The notes under the pieces: model-generated
Database searches by the model: none
What the model was told of the DNA's origin: nothing
The model's input: the letters and a program-made list of their open reading frames with translations, nothing else
NCBI GenBank assembly: GCA_037975125.1
Contig: CM075853.1
Location: forward strand, 50,412,458-50,476,457
DNA length: 64,000 bases
Direction of reading: 5' to 3'
Source of the DNA: Latrodectus hesperus
Lineage: Eukaryota > Arthropoda > Arachnida > Araneae > Theridiidae
Position numbers and translations under genes: made by a program
Shown: piece after piece, positions 38,901-50,300 of the stretch
Layout of the letters: every line of letters begins with the position of its first letter
Numbering within the stretch: the first letter of the stretch is position 1

Positions 38901-41800
38901 TGGGTATAAATCATCAACGTAGTACATCTTATTCAGGTAGAAAATATCCAGATTCTCCTACTATTGAAGTCAAAGATATTCGAAACCGTAGTAATACAGA
39001 TATAGATGTACGATTGAAGTCAAATAACTTGGGTAGATCAAGAAGTGCACAGTCTTTAAAAATGGCTGATGAGCAGTTTTCTCAAGAAGATAGAATGGCA
39101 CTCCTATCACAATTTTTCTGGATTGCTGTTTCCCTTTTAGAATCAGATTATGAGTATGAATTTTTGTTAGCACAACGGCTACTTGAGAAAGTTATGACGA
39201 AAATACCTCTTGAACGTACTGATTGTCAAGAAAAATTAGAAAAAATACAAATGCAAATAAAATGGTCTAACTTTCCTGGTGTCCATGCCTTGCTATTAAA
39301 AGGCTGTGCTTCACCTACAACATTTGATCCTACTATAAAAGTACTCACCCAATTTACAGCTTTATTGGATATACCAGTTGTAGATCCATCTGAGTCCTTA
39401 GCATTCCCTTTTCATGTTATGGCATTATTGCCTTATTTGTTATTAAATTACGATGATCCTAATACTTTATGCATTAAAAGTGCTGAAAATATAGCTCAAG
39501 TTTGCATGGAAAAATCCAAGAAATTAGAAAATTTAGCTACTGTTATGATGCTTTATAGTCGTCGATCGTTCAGCAAAGAAAGTTTTCAATGGACTAAATG
39601 TGTTGTCAAATATTTGTATGATGCTTATTGTCATGTGTTTTTAACACTTATTACATTTTTGGTGGAAATTTTGGAAAAGGGACCTCCAAATTTGATACCT
39701 CATGTTCTTGGAATTCTTTATTGTGTCTTGCATTATTTAGACGTTACTAGTTCAGTGCAAGCAATAAATTCAGATTTGTTACGTGTTATATCCAGATACA
39801 TTGAAGGTCCTCAATGGAAAGATGCTTTAAAAATACTAAAATTAGTTGTCACTCGTTCATCAACACTTGCAGCTCCACCTGCACCTTTCAATATTGGTTC
39901 CTCAGCTGCTGATTGTGTGAGTATAGCTTCAAATACATCATTTGTTGATTCAGAATTTGGCAGTAAGCGAGAATTACCTGGAAGGACTATGGATTTCACT
40001 ATAGATTTATCCCTCACTCCAATAGTTGGTCAACGTTATTTGTTAAAAGATAGTCCTAAAGAGGGAGATAAAGAAGGATCTAGTGCTTCTCCTAGACGAA
40101 GTCTATCTCATAATCATTCTTTCACTGAAAATGGTTCTGTTGGTTGGAAAAGACCTTGGCTTTCTCAAGCTCGGACACGCGAACATTTAATTGGTCTACT
40201 TACAAGCTGTGGACAAAGGGTTGGATTGCCTAAAAGTCCATCAGTTATATTTAGTCAAAATAGTGATATTATTGAGCATCAGTCTTCAATGTGTAGTAGC
40301 ACTGAAGAAATTTCTGCTACTAACAATGAATCAGCAGATAGTAAACTAGAAGATGGTCATCCTGAGCATGCACAGTTTGGTGTATTTAAAGATTTTGACT
40401 TTTTGGAATATGAATTAGAAAGCCAAGAAGGTGAAAGTATGGATAACTTTAATTGGGGTGTCCGTCGTCGATCATTGACTAACTATGAAGGTAGTACAGA
40501 TGATGTTTCCAAGCCTAAACTTAATCTTTCAATGAGCAATTCAACTTTAAGTCCACGGAAAGAGGAATCTTCTGATGATGAAATTGGAAGCGTCTCACCA
40601 CTTGAGGATGTTCACCCTGATTTACCAAGTAGCAGCAGTGGTTATGCATTTCCTCCAAGTTCTTTACCATTATCAGAACATCGAAGACGACCTATCAGTC
40701 CAGCTTCTGTATCAACACATAGTTTAGCTAGTGATGGTGATTTAACTTTAAGTAATACTTCGCCTAGTTTTTCACCCTTAGCTGCATTACATCTACCACC
40801 AGGATCTGAAGATATTGAAGATATGTGGAGAACTCATTTACATTGTTTAATGTCTGACACTACTGGAAATGTAGCTGCTAATACTTATCAAATTATGTCA
40901 CGGTTATTTAAAGAAATGTTTAGAAGAGTTACAAGGTTAACACGAGAATGTTGTCAAATGATTTCTCATATGGATGGCTTTCGAGGAGTTACTTCACATT
41001 TTCTTACAATGCTTGATGTTCTCATTAGTCAAGTAGAATGCCCCTTTATTTATATTGATCCTGAGGTGATGCTACTTGTTGAACGGCACAAATTTTGTGT
41101 TCTGGAAATCCAAGAACACTGGGAAACATTTTTAGAAAAACAAGAGCACACCATGGAATGTATGGATGCTATGAGATCTGCTCTTAAATTAGAACAATTA
41201 GGTGAACCAATTCCTGAAGACACCATTGAAGAACATCGTGTTGACTTGTGTCGCTGTTTGTATAAGTTACATTTTCAACTTTTACTTTTGCTTGAATGTT
41301 ATGTTAAACTTTTATCATTGCTTACAGCTAGAGTTCAGCAAGTTCATATTGTTGATCTATCTCAAGACATCACATCAGTGAAAAACGATGTTGTAAGAGC
41401 AGTTGAAGATACTGAAAGTGACAGATTATCACCATCAGAACAACCTGATGTTTCATCACTTTCTCAACATGAAGCAGAAACAATATTGTTAGAATTAGTT
41501 CATACACGTAAATGGGGAAAAGCTATTCGTCATTTACATTGTTACCGATCTATGTTTCCTGGTTCTTTATTTGGTCATTCTGAAGAAGATGATGTGGATG
41601 TTATTCTTGGCATTTATGCTAAACATCTTTGTGAAAATAGAACTGGTTATTTTATGATGACACAAGAAGAGCATGACATAGCTCATGTCTGTCGCCAGTT
41701 AATGGATATTAGTCTTCAACTTTCATCAGTTCTACACAATCTGGAGCACTCCCATCAAGATAGACATCCAGATTCTTCATTTCGGAGATCTGAGTGCTAA
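32903..41800 (+). CDS. fry: Protein furry (complete, single coding exon, 2965 aa)
   Basis: An uninterrupted 8.9-kb open frame encodes a full-length Furry/FRY homologue (human FRY is about 3013 residues). Fry is a giant HEAT/armadillo-like scaffold that binds and activates NDR (Tricornered/STK38) kinases with Mob proteins. It acts in polarised growth, dendrite tiling and, in mammals, the mitotic spindle. Visible family blocks: [18 protein letters not shown] near residue 60; [15 protein letters not shown] near 215; [20 protein letters not shown] near 295; [20 protein letters not shown] near 395; [19 protein letters not shown] near 580; NWGVRRRSL near 2517; and a helical C-terminal region from about 2640. 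Ser-rich linkers lie near 926-952, 1513-1611, 1970-2056 and 2380-2630. The ATG has a good context (aacaATGG) just after an acceptor site. Absence of introns is striking, since known homologues are multi-exon. Antisense and out-of-frame stretches inside it are shadows. Confidence 0.97.
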   Translation: [2965 protein letters not shown]

Positions 41801-43455
41801 AAAAGCATATCACTGCACTTTGCGTAATTTGTATATATCTTCTGTTATACATAAAAATGTTTATTAAAATTACGTTATTTTTAAATACTTATTTATAAAA
41901 TATATGGACTTGTGAATTCATTGTGTACAACTTATCATTTTAGTTTTTTTAATCTGCCTTAAATTAAAAAAATTTACAAAATATTTTACTGCAAATATTT
42001 ATTTCTATTAGAAGCAGTGTATGTAGTTTTTTTTCATTTTTAATATTTATTTTTATTACATTGTTAAATTATTCAAAAAAGTGTGCAATTATTTAAAGTT
42101 AGAGGAATTATTATAAATATTCTTTTCTACATAAAATCAAAAAAATAAATAGTGTTTTAAGTAGTACTAATTTTTTCTTTGAGTTACATCATGTCAAGAA
42201 ATTCCTCTAATAATAATTATTAAAAACTTCCCTTGTTCTATATATAATTTTTTTTATAAAATAAATGAAAATAAATTATCAGTGAAGTTTGAACAACTAT
42301 CATGCTTAATATTTTATTAATGTAATGGGTAATAAGTTTATAATAAACAAAAAACTAATGATTCACATAATTAATGTAATTTATTTTCTGTAATTCCTTT
42401 ATCTTTAAATGTGAAAGTATTTAGCAAATGTAAAGTAAATCCTTTTCATTATTTTTTACTAATAACACAGTGATATAAAGCATTGACAACCAACAAATGA
42501 GCATGTTTTTAGCATTTTCTTAAAAAATCTATCCTTAAGCTTTTTTCATCTAATTAAGATTTCTTCAAGTGACTCCTCATAGGAAAAACCTTTATTTTCC
42601 CTCTATAAAAGGTACATTCTAAAAAAGGGAAAAAATCACTTTAGAAATGTTTTACATTTTAGTTCTGAATATTTAAATTAATGGTGCAAGATTTATACCA
42701 TCAGAAAGAGGTTAATACAACCCTTTCTCCTTCAGAGTTGCATGTATTATAAATTTCCTTATTATCTATAAAATATGATCTTTTCTCATGTCATTCAATG
42801 TTTGAAATAATCATTTCTTAAAGGATTGGTTTTTCTCACTTGTTATATAAGTATAGAATTTAATTTTGTTTTCATAGCTTTTGCTTAAAAAAGAGAAAAA
42901 TAATTGTTTCAACGAAAAATTAAAATACAAGTTTGTTTTTATAATTTCATTTTTTCTATTTAAGTAATACACAATTGTATCACTTTTATAAAAAAAATAC
43001 ATTATCCAATTCATTTATTAAAAGATAAAAAATGCAATAATTTAATCACAGAAAATGTTTACCTTTAATTACTTAATTCTGGACTAAATTTACATAGTTA
43101 ATTGCAAAGAACTCAGTTTTAATGAAATTGCTCACTTATCTTTATAGAAAATGCATTTTTAATTGATTTATTCATTGTATAATGAAACACATTCCATTTT
43201 AAAATTGATTGCTTTAAATTGCTTAGTTTATTTTAAGCTGCTTTAACAGTCAGGAACTTTAAGACCTGTTGTAACTTTATAATTATTAATGCTGTTTCAA
43301 AATAAGTGTAGAGTGATTTATAAAATGAATGTATATTTTGTAGTTTTATTTTTCTATTTGGTATGCTTTGAATTATTTATATATTGATGCATCTTATTGT
43401 AGCTGTATTTAAAAAAAAAAATAGCTGAATCAATGCTGAATTTGATTAAATCAAA
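41801..43455 (+). other. fry 3' UTR (inferred)
   Basis: AT-rich, non-coding sequence between the fry stop and a canonical polyadenylation signal. Earlier AATAAA hexamers occur (near 42145 and 42262), so shorter 3' UTRs are possible. Confidence 0.45.
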
Positions 43456-43461
43456 AATAAA
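43456..43461 (+). promoter_or_regulatory. Candidate fry polyadenylation signal
   Basis: AATAAA followed about 15 bases later by a GT-rich stretch (gtgtcgtgttttt), the expected downstream element. It is the last good signal before the convergent methyltransferase gene. Confidence 0.45.
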
Positions 43462-43527
43462 GTATTGAATGAAAAGTGTCGTGTTTTTAATTCATAAAAA
43501 ATTACCATAACTAAATTAAAAAATATA

Positions 43528-43533
43528 TTTATT
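43528..43533 (-). promoter_or_regulatory. Candidate PMT polyadenylation signal
   Basis: AATAAA on the minus strand about 60 bases past the methyltransferase stop codon at 43591. It lies only about 70 bp from the candidate fry signal on the other strand. Confidence 0.5.
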
Positions 43534-43590
43534 AAATTCTTTAATTTACATAAGTTTGGAAGAAAAAAACCACATTCTAGTTTGTAATGG

Positions 43591-43707
43591 TTACACATTA
43601 GGTTTTTCTGCATAACATACAGTCCATGTTTGATTGCCTTCTGAAACTCTTTTGATCTTAGATGTCCAGTTTTCTTCTAAATATTGATAGTCTTCTTCAG
43701 AAAACTC
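43591..43707 (-). CDS. PMT terminal exon
   Basis: 117 nt after an AAATAG acceptor. It encodes [20 protein letters not shown] and ends [14 protein letters not shown] followed by TAA at 43593-43591. The WTSKIKR block is typical of the family's C-terminus. Confidence 0.9.
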   Translation of the reverse strand, partial: EFSEEDYQYLEENWTSKIKRVSEGNQTWTVCYAEKPNV

Positions 43708-44243
43708 CTATTTAAAAAAATAAAAATAATGCTATTATTTTTTTTTTATCTTGTATGTTCTTTAGAAAGAAAAAGAGAAATTTTGTTATCCATTTGAATT
43801 GTGGTAAACAAAACGTTTTAATAGAATTTTTATTTTTGAGTAAAGAATGTTTCTAATATTTTACAATCTTAATATTGTCTGGTATTTTTCAATATACACC
43901 CCATGGCATTCCATTTTCTAAGTTTTTAATTTTTGCGAAAAATTTTGACTGTAAATCTAGAAAGTTTAATATTTATTGCATGAATTTCATATTACTTATT
44001 TGCAAAATTTTATGATTCTATTTGTTTTATATAAGTGAAATTTTAAGCTATGAAAAGAAAATCACTCACATTTAAAAAGCTTTCTTTTTCTTTATGCAAT
44101 TTATCTAATTCAACTTGAAGTGCATTTAAGAATTCATCTGTGGCATCTTCAGCACGAATATTCACAAATCCACTTCTCTCCAATAGCTGCAAATTAAACA
44201 TTTTTATAATGTGCATTGGATAAGGTTTTTATGAAGACTTCAA

Positions 44244-44317
<74 letters not shown>

Positions 44318-47300
44318 TCATATTTTTAATATGCTCTACTAGATAATTTTTTCTTACTAAATTTCCTTATTCCTTTTATAAAATCTTTGGTAAATAAAAA
44401 TATTGAATATCGCAAATATACATGACAAGAATTAAATTATGGTGTATTTGTATTGAATTTCTTAGAATTTCAGTTTGATGAAAATAAAAAATTATCAAAG
44501 GAACAAGAGCTTAAAATATTGAAAGAATTTTTCACGATTACAACCTTATGTTAACTTGATATTAATGGACGTTACAAACGCATTCTACATTATAACTAAA
44601 AGACTACACACACACATTTGGTAGTTCTTAATATAAGTATTGAAATGTCAAATAAAAACCTATATTAAATTAGGATAAAAAAGCTGCTAGACAATAAGAT
44701 AGTAAAGTTAAAAAAATTAATAATTATTTTAATTTTACGCTGTCTTGTTTATATACAAAAATCAGAACTTGTGTATTTTTGTTTTTAATTAGAAGAATAA
44801 GACTTGTGACAATTCTGATTGTAATAATGAATTACAAGGCCTGGTTGGTTTTTTGCGTCCCTTCTCCTTATCAGAAGGTAGTGAATTCAACTTATTATCC
44901 AATCGAAAATCCACCGTATTCATTAATAGCGGCTGGGGAAGGCAAAATTTCATGATCGCAATGCCCTCATGCGAAATAATACCCCTGAGAAGTCCTTGCT
45001 TCTAAATTATGAAGAAGGGCCTACTTTTGTGGCAATGATGGCGTACCCACTGGCTGCCCCATTATATAAGTTGCCATCACTTCTCCCCTTGCAGGACTGA
45101 AAGTTTGAAATACTAGTAGTAACCATGGCAAAATGCAAAATAAATTTATAACGTACGTTATGAAAAATATCTAATGGCATATAAATTGTTTTTTATTTTT
45201 TTTTTCTATATAAAAATTGCGCTTTTATAACAAATGTTTCACATAAATCAGATTTAAAAGTATACACGCAGATCAGGGGGAATTACACAATATTTTCGCA
45301 TTAAAATGAATATTCTCTTGATAATATATTATGGAAGGTGGAATTTTGGTGTTATGATGATTGAAAAAGGGACATTAAAAGGGTCATTTTTAGAATTGAA
45401 TACCTATTCATTAAGAGGATAGAAAAATGTAATGATCTATCATTAACTTATTTCATCCAATATTAATGTGTTGAAATTTTTTTCTAATTCCTGTTCTTAA
45501 ACAATGTAGACGAGCATCAAGGCTAAAGAGTTAAAAGTCTTAGTACTTACTTCTTTGTACTGTTGTGTTGTTAGTAAATGGTATCCTCTATCTTTAATGT
45601 ATTGTTCAAAATTTGGCGAAATTTCTTTTTCACTCCTTGAATAATCCGTGAACAATATTTTACCGCCCGGTTTCAACCATTTCTGAAATAAATAAATAAA
45701 AAGCACAACTTAAGTGGACAATAAAAACAGCCATAAAATAAATGCGTAGTTCATCAGATTTAAATTTTTTTCTCTGGCAGTTTTTTTAAACATACTTTTA
45801 AATTTTATGATTTTTAAAATCACAACCAGAGCCTGAAATAAACAGGAGCATACAAGGCAGTTGATTCCAAATCGAGTAAAAAGTTTGTTTTTGTGAAACA
45901 TTAGATCCCCCTAGGTTTTTGTCATGGGCCCCAATTTGGCTAGGTCTGGCCCTGATCACAACCTCTTAAAAAACTTTCTTAAGCACAAACTTTTAAGAGG
46001 ATTTTGCTTATAAATTATTTATATTTAAAAAAGCTTCTGAGAAAAAAAGCATTTTATGTATTGCATATAATGTTACTTTTATTTGTTGTATTTAAATACT
46101 TACAATGAAATTAGAAAAGAGCTCATCCTTATTTGGAATGTGCAGAAGAGTGTCTCTGCTGTAAATCGTGTCGAAGGAGTTGTCATCGTAGACTGAACGT
46201 GTGATATCACATATCACAAACTTCACCTTGAATGGAAAAAAGTAATAAATATAAGTTTTGGAAAACAAAAATAAGTATGAATGGGGGTACACAAGTCATT
46301 TAATGAGTAAAATTAAATTTATGATTTTATTGGAGAGAATTTAAAATTTTTTACCATTCTTTTATTTTTAATGATATAGATTCTGAATATTTGTTCCATA
46401 ATCATTCCCCAGATGGATTGAATTTGAGAATGTTTATTCAGTAAGGAGGGATTATATTCACTTTTCCTACTTTTAGATAATTAAAATAATTTTCATTTAT
46501 ATTAACACTATTACAATTTCATTGAATTTAAATATAAGAGTATGAAATATGATTAAAATGACAGGTTTAATTTGCAGACTTATTTTGCTTATGTTTAAAA
46601 AATGCTTATACTGTATTAAAAATAATTTATAACAAGTGGAATTAATATTTTTCACTGTATCTGCTTTATATAGTTATCTTTAGTTAACATTTTATGTAGT
46701 TGCATATTTGTCATTAATTTAACATTATTTGTTCATATTAAATATAGCCAGTGTTATTTAATTACGTTTCAAAAAAGGATTAGTTCAAATTATAAGTTTC
46801 TGTATAACATTTCAGCTAGAATTGTTCATTCTACTTATGAACGATAATTTTTATCTGCTGGCTAGGGTGAGTAATATTGCCACTATAATATAATATACAG
46901 CCGACCGATGACTGAGTGGTTAGCGTTCCTGACTTCTGAGCTGTGGGTCCCGGGTTCGAATCCCGGTTTAGGTATGGATGTTACTTTCTTTCTCTATTCT
47001 CTCTGTGTTTCTCTGTCCTTTCTTCTGTGATGATGTAGGAATGTGGTCCACCCTATGGATGGAAGTTTCTGTAAAGCTTAGAATAGAGGGAGCTAATACT
47101 GTGGAGATCTAGAAAACTTCCGGCAAACTTCTGGGCTTACTATTCCATTATTGTCTTATACCATCGTGCTTGTTTTCTATAGTTTCCATTGCTTTTGAGA
47201 AATATTAATTTAAAAGTAATTATCCTATAAATTTTTTTGAAATGCAGAAAGCAAATAAAGGAAATAGTTGTTGCGTAGCATTTGGTTGCAATATGCGAGC

Positions 47301-50300
47301 TGAAGAAAATTTATTTTCGCAATTGAAGATGTTCAAATTTCCAATGGAACCGGATTTACAATCCTTAATTTAATTAGATATATATTAAATCAATTCTTAA
47401 AAATAAGACTTAAATTTTAATTGCAATGAAAACCAAGATTTGTTTAAAATATTAATATAAACAAGTAAATAAACACATCATAACAGTTTTGTTCTACTCA
47501 TTATTGATACCAATTCATATATTCCAGCATGATCAAGAAAATTCTAATGAAATTTATAATACAATAAAGGAAAGCATAAATAATACCTTGCTTAATATTT
47601 GAAATGATTTATGGTTCAATCGGTCGCAAAATATATTTCCTGAAATTTTGGAATAAATGCATAAAATTAAAAATTAATTAGAGAAGAAAAGGATTAACAA
47701 TTGAGATAAATAATTACAAGAGTTTGAATGTGAGTTACGATACATCATTCATCAACAATTGATCCTAATATCGCCAATTAATAAGAGCGATTCCTCGCAA
47801 AATATGGTAATCCATCAGGATTATTTAGATAAAAATTAAAAATTTTTTTAAAAATTTACGGGATCACCACAAATTGCACTCTTATTAAAAATTATGATTT
47901 TAACGGATAAAATAAAAAAAATTTCGAAAACAGAAATAAATACCTAAAAATATTGAAATAAAAATTTTTGCGATTGCATTGATTTTCAATGGGAAGAGAG
48001 AAAACCGGAAGTATTTGAGATGGCTTCCGGTCAACTGAGGTTTGTTTTTGTTTACACTGAAAACTCCATCCATAAACGGGTTTGTGGTGGTATAGCGCGG
48101 GCAACGATACTCGCCTCCGTGACTTGGGGCCGTTGGAAAAAAATATATATAATATACATAGTGATGCAGGCGTGCCCTGGGTTAACTGGCTTAGAATGCT
48201 CAGCCATCTGGTAACATAGTAAACAAATCTTTGTTGCAAAAAACTGTAATCTTGGAGTCAGAGGAGTAACACAGATGTGATGCTATAAATTATTTTTTAT
48301 CACGATCCGTTTTCCTTGATTAATTCAAATTTTGAATACAAACTATATTTCGAAAAATAAGCTATCTGTGGATATAACGTGTTCCCCTCCCTTCTTTCAT
48401 CAGTGCTAAATATAGAGTCTTTATACATTTAAAATTCTTAATAAAATTTCTTTTTTCACGCCAAATATATTTACCTAAACATGAATGATATCAGATCCTG
48501 CAAATTGATATTCAGCATTGACTCATAATTTCATAACATTTTGACTCATAACATAATTATTATTCTCAACCTAATTAATTTTTTCTATCATAATTTCACC
48601 TTTAAATTTAAGGAATAAATGTATGAGAAACAGTTGTTACATCTTGTAGTTCCTTTAAATGTTAGTTTATTTGCATGAAAAACTTATATATAAGCATAAA
48701 AATTTTGCATGAAATTGTATTAACCAACTATATTAAAAAACAACTTTATTATTTACTGCAGCTCTTGGATTTCTCGAAATAAATCTTGGTTCATCAGTAT
48801 TCATCTGAATTTTTATTCAAGTCGAGGGAGCAAACATAAACTTAAGAAAGAGTAATCTTGCATATACTTTAAATTCGCATGCTTGATAATCCACGCAAAT
48901 GGGGTTTGATTTTTAAATGATACTGACATAGTTGATTTTTATTCTTTTTTGTAAGAAACTCGTCAAGACCACCATTTCTCGACTTATAAAAAATATATTT
49001 TGCAATAATGCGTTATAATAAATTGAACTTTTTAGAAATGTTCCATCAACACAAGTTTATTTACGTACTCTTTTGTCTTATTATTGAATCTCTTATTCAT
49101 TGAATCATCATTTTATTGAATTAAGTAGCTGATTTTAGTTTTAAAAATATTAAATATTTTGCTTACTTTTTGATTATTTTAGCGATTTTATTATCATTTT
49201 AAAAAAGTTTTATTAACTAATAAACGGCCTAATAATCGTTATTTACGATGAAATTGCAAATTAAAAATTTCATAAATATTTTACATTTTGTGAACATTTT
49301 TGTATTATATAATGTATTAAGAAATGCAAAACACTGTCCGCATTCTGATAGAAGATTCTAATGGTTGCCTTCAGAAAAAAAGTTGAAGAGACGTGTTGGG
49401 AGTCAAAAAATAATACTGTAAACACAACACGAAATCATTATCAAGAAATTTTGTCCTTTTTAAAGCAAACGCAAGTAGACGAAAACTCAAACATATGATT
49501 GAATGCAGTCACTATGCAATCCTATTTATTTCTGCGATTCTTAGATCTCTAGCAACCGTGAAGGTGTACAAAATTATTTGCAAGTGCAAAGTCGGGACGT
49601 ACAGTATGCGCAGAAATTATGTGCTTCATTAGCTAGAATTAATAGCTAAACGAAAGGAATTTGTAGACAAGACTAAGTTATGTTAAAAGTTGTTAAAGAA
49701 CTTTGCATTTTTAGTGAGTCGCGAAGATGAATTAGAAGCTAATTTTTGATAATGGAGAAGAATTGCTGTTTTAACACACTAAACTAAAAATATTTTCTTT
49801 TTTAAATGGAATAAGTGCTGAATTCCATGAAAGGTTCCAGTATCTCCAAAAATGTCTTCTTATATCTTACAGTAATATTGGGCATCGATGTTGAAAACTG
49901 AAAGTCTCACTCAATCTTTTCTGAATTTCGACTAACAAAAGCTTAAACGTGAAATATGATCATCTACGAGTTTTTGTTACTACAATAAACTTAAAAAATA
50001 ACTTTTTTGATTAAGTCCACTGGATGTATTTATATTTTATAATAGCATTTTTTATTCAGTTTTCAAGCAAGGTTGATAAATATAGTTATGCCATGGCCTG
50101 TAGTGAAGAAAGATTCTTTAAATTGAAACTGATTAAAAATATTTAATATCTACAATATCCACGTTGAGATTAGTAAAATATAGCTATTTTGTAAATAATG
50201 GAAATCAACATTGAGGAATATATTAAAGAGTGCTTTGTGAAAAACATGTAAAATAAAATTTAAACTCACGAATGCCTTATTTCTTCGAACCAGTCTGAAA

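Noticed and set aside
33072..40017. Several minus-strand and out-of-frame open stretches inside fry
   Set aside because: They are shadows of the long fry coding frame, without domains of their own.
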